Part shown: piece after piece, positions 16,779 through 25,969 of the stretch | How positions within the stretch are numbered: position 1 is the stretch's first letter | How the letters are laid out: every line of letters starts with the position of its first letter | Assembly: GCF_015550595.1 (NCBI RefSeq) | Contig: NZ_JADNBB010000008.1 | Coordinates: forward strand, 1-64,000 | Length of the DNA: 64,000 nucleotides | Reading direction: 5' to 3' | DNA from: Parabacteroides goldsteinii | GTDB taxonomy: Bacteria; Bacteroidota; Bacteroidia; Bacteroidales; Tannerellaceae | The notes under the pieces: model-generated | Told to the model about the DNA's origin: nothing | The model's input: the letters and a program-made list of their open reading frames with translations, nothing else | Databases searched by the model: none | Program-made: the position numbers and the translations under genes

Positions 16779-18575
16779 TTATTTCTTTAATGTCCATTGA
16801 AAAGCGTCGGTATAGGCATCCCACATCTGTTTATAGAGTCCGTCGTTTACCGAAAGTTCGCTGTGGATGCCTTGCTGGGCGATCTCTCCTTCTTTTAAAA
16901 CAATGATCTGGTTCGCCGAAATGATCGACGACAGGCGGTGGGCGATGATGATGACTGTCTTTTCCCTGATCAGTTCCTGGATGGCGAGCTGCATCTTGTA
17001 TTCATTTTCCGGGTCGGCGAATGCGGTAGCTTCGTCCAGTACCAGGATCGGGGAGTTTTTCAGGATGGCACGTGCCACGGCTACCCGTTGCGCTTCTCCA
17101 CCGGAGAGGTAAACGCCGCCTTCACCGATTAGTGTCTGATACCCTTGTGGTAACCGGCGGATGAAATCGTCGCATTGGGCAGCACGGGCAGCGGCTATCA
17201 CCTGTTCCTCGGTGGCATCGGGTTTACCGACACGGATATTCTCATATAAGGTATCGAAGAAGAGGAAGGTATCCTGGAAAACGAAAGAGACCTGATCCAT
17301 CAATAGTTCGGAAGGGATATTCCGGATATCAGCGCCACCGATCTTGATCGTCCCTTCGGTAACGTCCCAGAAACGGGGAATCAGGTTGGCTATGGTGGAT
17401 TTACCGGAGCCGGAAGGACCGACCAAGGCGGTTATCTCGCCGGCACGGGCGGTGAAGTTAATATGTTTCAGTGCTTCGGTGCGGGTCTTCTCCCGGGTGT
17501 TTTCGTAGGAGAAGCTGACGTTTTCGAAACAGATGTCATGTCCCGTCGGTTGTTGAGGATTGGCGGGTTCCGGTACGGGTTTCTCGGCAAAGATAGCGTC
17601 GATACGGCTGACACCTTCGTCTATCTCCCGCGTGTTCGATGCCAGGAATGTCAGTCTATAAAAAGGGGCGGCAACGCCCGGCCCTAATACAATGAAGAAG
17701 AGATAGACGGCTGCCAATGCGATATTCCCCGGCTGACCGTCCAATAGTAATAAGCCGACAGGAATAATAAAGGTAACGATCGAGTTCAATAGAACGATGA
17801 ATGTCACCATCCCCGGTTGATAAGCATCGCAGACATTCAGCGCATATTCCTTAAACCGGTAGATCGATTTGCTGAACTGGCGGAACGACTCTACCGTCTG
17901 CCCGAATATCTTCACTACAGGCATCCCCCTGACATACTGGACGGCTGAGGCACTCATCTGCTCCGATGTATCGAAATACATTTTGAAGAACTCCTGTGCT
18001 TTCTTGCCGAACATCATGGAGAACTGGACGGATATACCGATCACGATCGCCAGCAGGCAGACTGCCGCCATCCAACCGTTCAGGCTGAAGAAGATGGCAA
18101 ACATAATGATAACGGTCGTTGCCGCATTCACCAGGTCGGGGATGGTATGCGCCACGAAGTTCTCGATCTTTTCCACATTCTGCTCCAGGGCTTTCTTGAT
18201 CGCTCCGGTCGACGTGCCGTTCAGATAACCCAGCGGCAGCCGTCCGATATGTTCCGATAGCCTGACACGCAAACCATAGAGGATGCGGAACGCTGCCACA
18301 TGCGAAGCCATCAGTCCGCCGTAGAGTAACAGCAGGGCGGCAGCCAGCCCGATAAAGGCGATCCATGCCCAACGGATCATGTATCCGCTATCCGAAGCCG
18401 TTACGTTACCGGCATTTTTCAATAACTCATCCAGTACCTGGTAAACCGACAGATAAGGAACCAGCATACAGCAGGCACTTAACGCCGACAGGAAACCAGC
18501 CAGGATCAATAGTCCTTTCTTTTCGCCTGCGATCTCAAACAGGCGCGATAACCCTTTTTTCTTTTGCTCTTTCAT
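16779..18575 (-). CDS. ABC transporter permease/ATPase, YbtP-like half
   Basis: Half-transporter of 598 residues and the likely partner of the downstream one. The membrane domain (about 15-330) starts after a basic leader. The ATPase domain has Walker A GPSGSGKST, signature LSGGEAQRVAVARA, Walker B ILVLDEATAFADPEN and H-loop IIAHRLSS. Both halves have the catalytic glutamate after Walker B, so two working ATP sites are expected. It lies just after a methyltransferase remnant whose promoter region carries the shared operator-like palindrome, so it is probably iron-regulated together with the AraC gene. Confidence 0.85.
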   Translation of the reverse strand: MKEQKKKGLSRLFEIAGEKKGLLILAGFLSALSACCMLVPYLSVYQVLDELLKNAGNVTASDSGYMIRWAWIAFIGLAAALLLLYGGLMASHVAAFRILYGLRVRLSEHIGRLPLGYLNGTSTGAIKKALEQNVEKIENFVAHTIPDLVNAATTVIIMFAIFFSLNGWMAAVCLLAIVIGISVQFSMMFGKKAQEFFKMYFDTSEQMSASAVQYVRGMPVVKIFGQTVESFRQFSKSIYRFKEYALNVCDAYQPGMVTFIVLLNSIVTFIIPVGLLLLDGQPGNIALAAVYLFFIVLGPGVAAPFYRLTFLASNTREIDEGVSRIDAIFAEKPVPEPANPQQPTGHDICFENVSFSYENTREKTRTEALKHINFTARAGEITALVGPSGSGKSTIANLIPRFWDVTEGTIKIGGADIRNIPSELLMDQVSFVFQDTFLFFDTLYENIRVGKPDATEEQVIAAARAAQCDDFIRRLPQGYQTLIGEGGVYLSGGEAQRVAVARAILKNSPILVLDEATAFADPENEYKMQLAIQELIREKTVIIIAHRLSSIISANQIIVLKEGEIAQQGIHSELSVNDGLYKQMWDAYTDAFQWTLKK

Positions 18576-18587
18576 ATTGTTTGTTCT

Positions 18588-18791
18588 TTATTCAGCTTTA
18601 TAGCCTACGATCCCGAACGATTTATGGAGGGCGGGGATCAGCCACATAATCAGTCCGAAATGGAAACGGGCTTTCGTACGTTTCACCGACTCGTGTTTAT
18701 CTTTCCGGCGGCTTTCATAGGCGCGTGAAAGTAAGGGGATGAATAAGGTTTCTGCAACGTTGTCCTTTATCCCGGGTTTTATTTTATTCAT
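18588..18791 (-). pseudogene. Remnant of a SAM-dependent methyltransferase (LCM/PKS type)
   Basis: A 67-codon frame whose first 31 residues (NKIKPGIKDNVAETLFIPL, then SRAYESRRKD) look like the N terminus of a class I methyltransferase of the leucine carboxyl methyltransferase-like group. They run straight into KHESVKRTKARFHFGL and a PALH segment that I associate with the C-terminal third of the same family. Those proteins are normally around 260-290 residues, so most of the fold, including the SAM-binding motif, is missing. The frame is kept across the deletion. It is the first frame after the promoter of the ABC pair, so it may persist only as a leader. Confidence 0.6.
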
Positions 18792-18795
18792 AATA

Positions 18796-18842
18796 TACCT
18801 ACTTTTAGGGATTGATTATCTGATACAAAGGTGGGATATTTG
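18796..18842 (+). promoter_or_regulatory. AraC promoter with palindromic operator, shared with the ABC operon
   Basis: TACCTACTTTTAGGGATTG lies at 18796-18814 and ends in the -33 TTG (18812-18814). Twenty bases on is GATATTTG (18835-18842). The first 16 bases fit TACCTA-N4-TAGGTA. On the opposite strand CACCTTTG (plus coordinates 18826-18833) is a possible -7 for the ABC operon, which would place the same site in that transcript's start region. One operator could therefore govern both directions. Confidence 0.6.
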
Positions 18843-18893
18843 CTATCGAATTATTTACGCAAGAAGGAATTGCATTTTAATCTGACGGAAAAA

Positions 18894-19898
18894 ATGATAC
18901 ACATCGAACTTTCATCTCGCGGAAGAGACACGATCGCCCTGGAAATGCCGGATATAAGTTACTTTTCCACCAATGGTTCCGGCAGGCTGGAAGAGAGTAG
19001 CTGGAATATGGGGAACGAGTTGCTTGCTTATACGATCTCCGAGTTTAAATGCAGGGATTTCAATGTAGCGAAGTACCGGATATACTGTAAGGAAGATTGT
19101 TGCCTGCGCTCCCGGAATACGGATTGTTCTTTTATGGGGCTTTCTTTTGTCCATCAGGGGAAGGTCGAATGCTTTATGTCAGATACGCGGGACAGGCGGG
19201 TCTGGACGGAAGGGTATACGAATATCATGGTCAGTTCGGGTATCAAGGAAGAGCGTAATCAATTCAGCAAAGGGGAGACTTTCGGTATGACGAATGTATT
19301 GGTGTCGCCCGATTTCTTCCACCATCTGTCGGAACGTTATCCTGAATATTTCGAGAAGGCTTACCAGCGGCTCGGCAGCGGGGAGACTTTCTTTATGGCT
19401 CCCGAGAATATCCCGATCCCTATAACGCTGGATACGGCATTGAACGATATCGAGTTGTCGCGGATGATGGGAAATGCTTCGCCGATGTACCTGGAGGCGA
19501 AGGTGGTCGAATGCCTGTCGCTCTTTATACGGGAGACGGAAGGGAAGGAAGAGGCGAAGGAGAAACCGGTATCCGTATCCGACCGGGATAAGATTTACCA
19601 GGCGCGGGATATTATCTGCACCGAGTATCTGAACCCGCCGTCGTTGCGTGATCTGGCTTTGCGCGTCGGGACGAACGAGTGTACGTTGAAAGCCGGTTTC
19701 AAGCAGGCGTTCCAAACGACTGTCTTTAATTATTTGTTCGATTACCGCATGAATATGGCAGTTCATTATCTGTTGGATACCAATAAGACCATAGCCGAGG
19801 TAGCCAGCCTGGTCGGGTATGACTACCAGGGACATTTCTGTACGGCGTTTAAACGGAAGTATAATATCGCTCCTTCGGAATACCGGTTAAAAGCATAG
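18894..19898 (+). CDS. AraC-family transcriptional regulator
   Basis: A 334-residue regulator from the ATG at 18894. The C-terminal 100 residues hold two helix-turn-helices: LRDLALRVGTNECTLKAGFKQAF and TIAEVASLVGYDYQGHFCTAFKRKY, followed by APSEYR, the AraC/XylS pattern. The N-terminal part is a presumed sensor domain. A GTG at 18831 would extend it, but the -7 element GATATTTG covers that codon, so the later ATG is preferred. It is divergent from the ABC pair, as YbtA is from its transporter genes, and may activate siderophore uptake when a ligand is bound; this is inference. Confidence 0.85.
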   Translation: MIHIELSSRGRDTIALEMPDISYFSTNGSGRLEESSWNMGNELLAYTISEFKCRDFNVAKYRIYCKEDCCLRSRNTDCSFMGLSFVHQGKVECFMSDTRDRRVWTEGYTNIMVSSGIKEERNQFSKGETFGMTNVLVSPDFFHHLSERYPEYFEKAYQRLGSGETFFMAPENIPIPITLDTALNDIELSRMMGNASPMYLEAKVVECLSLFIRETEGKEEAKEKPVSVSDRDKIYQARDIICTEYLNPPSLRDLALRVGTNECTLKAGFKQAFQTTVFNYLFDYRMNMAVHYLLDTNKTIAEVASLVGYDYQGHFCTAFKRKYNIAPSEYRLKA

Positions 19899-19903
19899 AG
19901 ACC

Positions 19904-22459
19904 TTATTTTATGCCCATCGATTTCAGTACCGGCAGGCTGATCGTGAAGCCGACGGCATCGTATTTGCCTTTCTCCAGGCCGACAAAGACACCGATCCGT
20001 GCAATATTGCTGAATCCGACAGAATATCCGAACTCGGAATAACTTTTACCGGGTATCCAAAGCGTACGAGCATGGAGCGCTTCATTGAACATATACTTTT
20101 GCAGGAAAGGCAACCGCTTGAACAGCAAATAATCGGACGTGTAGTTCAAATGAGCCTGTAACCATTGCTTGTCGGTAGAATAAATATAATTGTCGAACAA
20201 ACAGAAACTGTTATCCGGCGAGCTTCCGGTAATGAACAGTTCGTTGGTATCGAAATGTTTGAAGTCCGGGAAATAGACCCGTTTGTCGGAAAGGAACTTC
20301 CCACCGTTGACAGTATAACCGATCCTGTCGAATTCACTTATCTTTATTGTCTGGCTGATATTGCCTTCCAGTTTGTTGAAAGAGGCGGACTCTTGGGAGC
20401 CTGTGGATATTCCGGTTTCATATTGTATGGAGAAAGTAGGATAGTCGGAATAGATATACATCTTCTTTCCCCGGTGTTTCCAATAGTGGTATTGAGGCGT
20501 ATAAGCCAGCCGGATCTTTACTTTCATCGCTGAATTATCCGGCATAGGCATTAATTGGCCGTTGGGTAAATTGGATGAAGGGGTATTCCCGAAGAAGTTG
20601 TAGGATTGACGGTTGTGTAATGCGTTGCGTTTCTCGTAACTGATACCGGTGGTCAATGGCAGGCCGTTAGCCAACTCGACAGTATTGGATAGGGAGACGA
20701 ATTTCTTTTTGTAGAACTTCACCGGATTTTCACCGAAGAATAGGGACGCGATGGAATTGATCGCCAGGAGTGTTCCGCTTTTCCCGTTGTAATCGGCTGT
20801 AGTCTGTCCTCCGGAGAGGGATACGTTGCCCCGGCGCATGGGAGCATACTGGTAACTTCCGTCGATTTGCCAGTTTATGCTTTTTCCTGCTGTGGTATAA
20901 TAGAGGGAAGGGGAGACGGTTAATGACCGGCTTTCCGTAAAGTTGGTGCGCAATGTGAATTGTTGCCCCAACCAGAAACCATCGACGAAATTATATTGCG
21001 GGCACGCCTTGAGCAATCCGCTATATCCGAACTGGATCTTCTTATTTAAAGGGAAACTTTCGCTGGTGATCAGTTTACCGATCCAATAGGCTGGAGTGCG
21101 GTTCTGTAAAGAGTCCTTGCTCCGTAGGGTTTCCATTTTTGTTTTCAGACTGTCTCTGACCTGATAGCTTACGATTTCATCTTTCTTCAGCGGCTGCTTG
21201 CGGATCGTTTCCCAATAGGTAGAATCGCGGGTTCCTGCCAGGGTGTCGACTGTCACTCTGATGTTTGCATTGCCCGGATTGATTTCGAGCGACTCCCGTT
21301 CTTTCTTTGTTTCTTCCGGTTCGGTCGTCTCTTTCATCAGCTTCGCCATTTTGTAGGCTTCCCGGTTACTGAGTTCTTCTTTGGCGGCTAACGTATTCAG
21401 TTGTTCCTGTGATTTGGGGCTGGCGGCTTGGGTTGCTCCGCTGAGTTCGACGGTTTTGTATTGGACGGAGGAATAATATTTGCCGGTGGCTTTTACTCCC
21501 ATGGCATCTACTTTCATGTCGATGTCGTAGGCGGTGGGGAGAAAGGCGGAAGGTTTCACTTCGTTGTAGGTGGCGGTGAAACGGATGGTGACACCCAGTT
21601 CGGTAGCACTTAAATCGGCACTTTGCACATTCCAGCTGTTTTCGATGATATATAACCAACCGCTGACCAGCTTGGGGTTGTTCTTTTTAGGTTGTACACG
21701 TATTTTGTTGATCATATGTTCTCCTTCCATATTTATGCCTTCCAACGCAAACTTGTAGTATGAGAAGGCTCCCGGGGCTAAAGGGGAGATCCTGCCGAAA
21801 GCGTTCGGGTCGTATATGTTGGTTGTCATGACAGACATGACCTGTCCGGCATCGATATCGGCGGGAAGGGTGGAGGAGAAGGCAAGCACTTTCTGTTCAT
21901 ACCGGTTGGGGGAAGTGAAGCTGACTTCGTTTTGTGACTCTATTAAGAAGAGCTTGTTGGTGAGGTTCTTTAGCTTTTTTCCGTTTGAACCGAAAGTCAT
22001 GAGCCGGGGAATCTTTTCAACCTTTACGCTCCCTTTTACGTAGATGGACGACTCGTATTTCTCTATTTGGTGGAGATAAAAAGGAGCCATGCCGATCGCT
22101 TTCCGCATGATGGCATAAGCCGGGTCTTCACGGTTGGCGGAGATAATGACCTCTTTCAGGGCGTAGACTTTCTTTTCCAGGGCTACGGCGAGGTACGTTT
22201 CAGCTTTGTCGATTGTCAGAGGAAGAGTTTTTCGCTCATATCCCAAAGAACTGAAGTCGCAGGTGTAGGAACCTTTCTTCAGGGAAGCCTGGAATTCGCC
22301 GTTGTCATCGGCAGTAATCCCCAATGCCACTTCACGGATGTATAAAGTGGCATTGGGGATCGCTTCTCCCGACACATCTGTTATCTTGCCTGTCAGTAGC
22401 TGGGCAAACAGATGCATGGGTAATAAACAACACAGGACAATCAGCGAATAAACTTTCAT
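19904..22459 (-). CDS. DUF5686 protein with carboxypeptidase-like domain
   Basis: An 851-residue outer-membrane-type protein. It has a signal peptide (KVYSLIVLCCLLPMHLFAQ), a carboxypeptidase-regulatory-like beta domain at about 21-105 (GKITDVSGEAIPNATLYI), then the DUF5686 region, which is rich in alternating beta strands and probably forms a barrel. The role of DUF5686 is not established. It is the last gene of the xus-type operon, about 60 bases after xusC, and ends next to the converging AraC gene. The TTG one codon before the ATG is not needed as a start. Confidence 0.85.
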   Translation of the reverse strand: MKVYSLIVLCCLLPMHLFAQLLTGKITDVSGEAIPNATLYIREVALGITADDNGEFQASLKKGSYTCDFSSLGYERKTLPLTIDKAETYLAVALEKKVYALKEVIISANREDPAYAIMRKAIGMAPFYLHQIEKYESSIYVKGSVKVEKIPRLMTFGSNGKKLKNLTNKLFLIESQNEVSFTSPNRYEQKVLAFSSTLPADIDAGQVMSVMTTNIYDPNAFGRISPLAPGAFSYYKFALEGINMEGEHMINKIRVQPKKNNPKLVSGWLYIIENSWNVQSADLSATELGVTIRFTATYNEVKPSAFLPTAYDIDMKVDAMGVKATGKYYSSVQYKTVELSGATQAASPKSQEQLNTLAAKEELSNREAYKMAKLMKETTEPEETKKERESLEINPGNANIRVTVDTLAGTRDSTYWETIRKQPLKKDEIVSYQVRDSLKTKMETLRSKDSLQNRTPAYWIGKLITSESFPLNKKIQFGYSGLLKACPQYNFVDGFWLGQQFTLRTNFTESRSLTVSPSLYYTTAGKSINWQIDGSYQYAPMRRGNVSLSGGQTTADYNGKSGTLLAINSIASLFFGENPVKFYKKKFVSLSNTVELANGLPLTTGISYEKRNALHNRQSYNFFGNTPSSNLPNGQLMPMPDNSAMKVKIRLAYTPQYHYWKHRGKKMYIYSDYPTFSIQYETGISTGSQESASFNKLEGNISQTIKISEFDRIGYTVNGGKFLSDKRVYFPDFKHFDTNELFITGSSPDNSFCLFDNYIYSTDKQWLQAHLNYTSDYLLFKRLPFLQKYMFNEALHARTLWIPGKSYSEFGYSVGFSNIARIGVFVGLEKGKYDAVGFTISLPVLKSMGIK

Positions 22460-22520
22460 CAAATCAATGTATTAATATACAAATGTAGGATTGATCCGCG
22501 AATAATCGTCCTGCAACAGG

Positions 22521-23669
22521 TTACTTTTTCTTTCGGAGTTTCTTTTTGATCCAGAAATAATAACCGGTCAGGGCAAATACCGCTCCGAGGAAGGAGACGA
22601 GACAAGATAGTATACGGGTAGTCATGCCGCCCCATGATCCAACGTGTACGGAATAAATCCATCCTCTTATCTTTCCGGACTTGGGAAGATCTTTGTATAG
22701 TTGCACATCCGTGATTTTCCCGTTTGCCGGATCGAAAGTATAACGGTCGCTTCCCCGGGTATTGCCGTATTGGGCGGCAGATACGGTGGCTGAACCATCC
22801 TGAATGGTGATGGAGTTATATTTCGGATAACGGCTTTGCAGGTCGGCTAAGACCGTTGCCCATTGGGTATAATCGGTTTCTGCACGATTCTTCTTTTCTC
22901 TTTCAGAAGAGTGTCCGCCTTTGCCTCTTTCTTTAGACTTCCCTTTGGAATCAGACGGGGCGGGAGCATGTGCCTGCGGTTGGGTAGTTTCGACACCGAA
23001 GACAGTATAGAAAGCATCGCGGTACCAGCCGAAAGACCAGGTTAAACCGGTCAGCGTCAGGATGAGCAGGAGCAGGGTGGCGTAGAAACCACCCGAGACA
23101 TGCAGGTCGTAGAAGAAACGATACCAGCCGGATTGGGTTTTTATCTTCAGACGGTTCTTCAGCACTTTCTTATTGCGGGGATACCAGATCACCAGGCCGC
23201 TTATCAGAATGATAGCCATTACCAGTGTCGCATAGCCTACAACGGCTTTGCCTAACGAGAAGCTGCCGTCGCGTTTGTAGGAGTCGAGCAACCAGCGGTG
23301 CAGGCGCATCATTTGCATAAAGAAACCTTGTCCGTCATCGATGCCGGTGATCTCTGCAGTATAGGGATTGATGAAAGCGGCTGCTTTTTTACCGGGCAAT
23401 ACCACCTGCCAGGTACGTTTGGGATCCTGCGAAACACGGATACCGTTTATTTGGATGGAATCGGGCAATTGCCGGCGTGCCGAACTGAGCAGGGCGGCAG
23501 GCGTAAGCGGTTCCCCTTTTACCTCTTTGACGAAATAACGGGAAGGATAGCACACTTCCAGTATCTCCGTTTCAAATACCAATATTGCACCTGTCAGGCA
23601 GACAATCGCGATGATGATGCCAAAAGGTATCGATAACCATAAATGTATTTTTGCAAATAACTTTCTCAT
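22521..23669 (-). CDS. xusC: XusC-like PepSY inner-membrane protein
   Basis: A 382-residue PepSY-associated membrane protein. The first helix is LWLSIPFGIIIAIVCLTGAIL, followed by periplasmic PepSY segments (including a Lys/Glu-rich stretch near 230-255 and TDYTQWATVLADL), three more helices, and a basic tail KKKLRKKK. In Bacteroides thetaiotaomicron the PepSY protein XusC works with XusA and XusB in xenosiderophore use, perhaps as an inner-membrane reductase or transporter. Here it is translationally coupled (ATGA) to the preceding esterase gene. Assignment rests on family and gene order. Confidence 0.8.
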   Translation of the reverse strand: MRKLFAKIHLWLSIPFGIIIAIVCLTGAILVFETEILEVCYPSRYFVKEVKGEPLTPAALLSSARRQLPDSIQINGIRVSQDPKRTWQVVLPGKKAAAFINPYTAEITGIDDGQGFFMQMMRLHRWLLDSYKRDGSFSLGKAVVGYATLVMAIILISGLVIWYPRNKKVLKNRLKIKTQSGWYRFFYDLHVSGGFYATLLLLILTLTGLTWSFGWYRDAFYTVFGVETTQPQAHAPAPSDSKGKSKERGKGGHSSEREKKNRAETDYTQWATVLADLQSRYPKYNSITIQDGSATVSAAQYGNTRGSDRYTFDPANGKITDVQLYKDLPKSGKIRGWIYSVHVGSWGGMTTRILSCLVSFLGAVFALTGYYFWIKKKLRKKK

Positions 23670-24496
23670 TTACCATATAATTGTTTGATCCCGTCGTATA
23701 TTCCCGGAATAGCGACTGTTCCGTGGTTCTCTTCGGGGAATGATTTACTAAAGAAACGCAGGTTCCTCGCCTGCGGCAAAACCTCTTTCAGGAGGTGGTT
23801 TACTTTGTTGAGGTGGATATCCACCCGATCGGTACGTTTCTTGGAAGCGACACCGATATACAGGCTTTTCCCTGTGAAATCTTTTCCTGCGATCAGAGAG
23901 GCGGCTTCTTCCGACAACTTGCCCCGATCCCACCACAGGCTCGGATCGACAGCCAGATAGGTGTCGAACAGGTCGGTATGATGGAGGAATGTGTTGAGGG
24001 TAAACAGTCCGGAATAGGAATGACCTATCAACATATTCTTTCCGTTGGTGCGATAGCTGTTGTCTATTACATTGCGAAGCTCTTCTGTCAGAAAGTGGCT
24101 GAAGGGTTCGCTTCCGCCACCCTGGGGAACGGCATCAGGAGCGATCTTTCCATCCCGGCCTGCTGCCGAAGCGGTAGGTGTCAGGTCGCGTGTACGGTCG
24201 ACGTTCAGTACGCCGACGATGATACTCGGGGGAAGATGCCTGCCTTTGACCGTGGTGAATGTCCGGCTGATGCCGACTACCGAATGGAAGAATGCATCTC
24301 CGTCGAGCAGGTAGATCACCTGATAGCGTTGCGTTGTATCCCGTCCGTAGCTGTCGGGCAGGTGTACCCAGTAGTTTCGCTCTTCCTGTAAGACCGTGGA
24401 GTAAAGGCTATGTTTCTTTCCTATACAAATATCCTCCTGGCTCCGCATGGTTAGCGGGAGCAGGAGGAGTATAAGAAAGATGTGAATACGAATCAT
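23666..24496 (-). CDS. Periplasmic siderophore-esterase-like hydrolase
   Basis: Alpha/beta hydrolase of the Esterase D/Fes/IroE superfamily, 276 residues, with a signal peptide (IRIHIFLILLLLPLTMRSQ). The nucleophile elbow is GHSYSG (158-163, Ser160), the oxyanion-side strand is VIYLLDGDAFF, and a likely catalytic histidine lies in EENHGT near the C terminus. Length and export resemble IroE, which linearises enterobactin-type triesters in the periplasm. Lying between xusB and xusC, it probably opens catecholate siderophores to release iron. The substrate is inferred from context. Confidence 0.8.
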   Translation of the reverse strand: MIRIHIFLILLLLPLTMRSQEDICIGKKHSLYSTVLQEERNYWVHLPDSYGRDTTQRYQVIYLLDGDAFFHSVVGISRTFTTVKGRHLPPSIIVGVLNVDRTRDLTPTASAAGRDGKIAPDAVPQGGGSEPFSHFLTEELRNVIDNSYRTNGKNMLIGHSYSGLFTLNTFLHHTDLFDTYLAVDPSLWWDRGKLSEEAASLIAGKDFTGKSLYIGVASKKRTDRVDIHLNKVNHLLKEVLPQARNLRFFSKSFPEENHGTVAIPGIYDGIKQLYGK

Positions 24497-24514
24497 CTTT
24501 TATCTTAATCGTTA

Positions 24515-25930
24515 TTATTTAGCGACTGTCAGTTTGCCGACACCGCTCACCTGAGTGGCTTCGATTGTCAGACCTTTTGTTGCTGCGGCTGTTGCCGGAT
24601 CGATTTTGTAGATAACCGGGTTGCCGCCACCTTCGTTGAAGGTTACTGTTACGTAAGCAGTGCCGTTTTCAACATACGGAGCATCGCCGAAGCCGCTGAT
24701 TGTGTCTGTTGAAGGAAGACCGGTTACGTATGTCAGCTTCTTGTCGCCGGCTTTGAAGATAGCCAGTTGATTGGCTACACGGTCAGCGTTGGAGAAAGGT
24801 TTGTCATACATCAATAACATGAAATAGTCGTCTGTGATATGCCATGTGCGAAGGAAAGAGTTTCCGTCGGTCATAGCTTCAAGGTTACAATAGTAATCGT
24901 CGAAGTCTGTACTTCCGTTCGGGATACGTACTACACCGGCAGGCAGTGTAGTCTGTTGGCGAGGATCGGTCATAGTCTTGGCAAAGCTCGGGGAGAAGAC
25001 GTAGACATCACCGTTGTCGGCAGCCCAGACCATTTGGTAATACTGTGACTTCATACGTCCGGCGGCATAGCTGATCTTATCCGTCTTGATCAGTTTCTTG
25101 CTGGTCATGTTGGCATCGTCGAAGATGGCTACCCAACATTCGTTCGGATACTGTGTCCACTGTAATTCGTCTTTCTTATATGCACTGCTGTTGGAACCGC
25201 CTGATTCTTTCTTTACCAGGTCTTCGTTGCCGGCTTTCACCCATTTACCGCCCTGGTCTTTTGTACCGTACTGGCTCAGACCCATCGGGATGGCGGCACT
25301 GTAAATTTTGTTGTTGTGTTCCAGGATGCCGGCCAGGGTTACGTATTCACCGTTACCCAGGAAGTTTTCAGACAAATAGGCTTTGTTCTGTGTGTCGTTG
25401 GTGGTGAATGTTTCTGCAGCGGGATCGAGGTAAGACAACAGGAATACTTTCGGGGTGTAACCGTTTTCGTCATTCCAGTCTGTCGGGCCGTCGCCGGTAG
25501 AGGAAGTCATGATATATTTATCGTAGATACCGTAGGAGGTAAAACGCTTTACACCAAATTCGGCAGAACGTTTCTTTAATTCTCCCGGAGATTCCATGAT
25601 GTAAGAACGGGTGCCTCCAGCTTCGCCCTGGTTGTAGGTAAGGGCGTAGAGGTATTGGTTCTTAAAGAATACCCAGTAGGTTGCACCGTCGTTCACGACA
25701 CCGTTGTTTTTGGTGGTGACTGTACCTTCGTCCAGCGATTCGGAGGTTACCAATACGTTGGTTGTATTTCCGGAAGCCGTAACGGAGGCGGCGATTACAT
25801 ATTCCGCATTGTTTTCTTCTTCTCCGCCGTTGTTTCCTCCGCTGTCAGTCGGATCGTCGTCACACGCTGTTAGTGTCAGTCCGGCCATCGCAGTTGCGAA
25901 CAGGCCTGTTAAAAAGAAATTCTTCTTCAT
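24515..25930 (-). CDS. xusB: XusB-like DUF4374 siderophore-binding lipoprotein
   Basis: A 471-residue lipoprotein with signal sequence and lipobox ending TLTAC, followed by an acidic and Asn/Gly-rich tether ([21 protein letters not shown]). The rest matches DUF4374, a predicted beta-propeller family that includes XusB, the surface lipoprotein that captures xenosiderophores such as enterobactin and salmochelin for XusA in Bacteroides. The gene follows xusA by about 40 bases, which is the standard order. Surface exposure is inferred from the acidic residues right after the lipidated cysteine, a Bacteroidetes export signal. Confidence 0.88.
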   Translation of the reverse strand: MKKNFFLTGLFATAMAGLTLTACDDDPTDSGGNNGGEEENNAEYVIAASVTASGNTTNVLVTSESLDEGTVTTKNNGVVNDGATYWVFFKNQYLYALTYNQGEAGGTRSYIMESPGELKKRSAEFGVKRFTSYGIYDKYIMTSSTGDGPTDWNDENGYTPKVFLLSYLDPAAETFTTNDTQNKAYLSENFLGNGEYVTLAGILEHNNKIYSAAIPMGLSQYGTKDQGGKWVKAGNEDLVKKESGGSNSSAYKKDELQWTQYPNECWVAIFDDANMTSKKLIKTDKISYAAGRMKSQYYQMVWAADNGDVYVFSPSFAKTMTDPRQQTTLPAGVVRIPNGSTDFDDYYCNLEAMTDGNSFLRTWHITDDYFMLLMYDKPFSNADRVANQLAIFKAGDKKLTYVTGLPSTDTISGFGDAPYVENGTAYVTVTFNEGGGNPVIYKIDPATAAATKGLTIEATQVSGVGKLTVAK

Positions 25931-25969
25931 GTTTGTTTTATTATTTGATTTATACTATTTATTTGGAAA

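Noticed and set aside
15035-18575. Multidrug exporter function for the ABC pair
   Set aside because: Possible from the fold alone, but the adjacent AraC gene, shared operator and xus operon favour siderophore transport; kept as an alternative.
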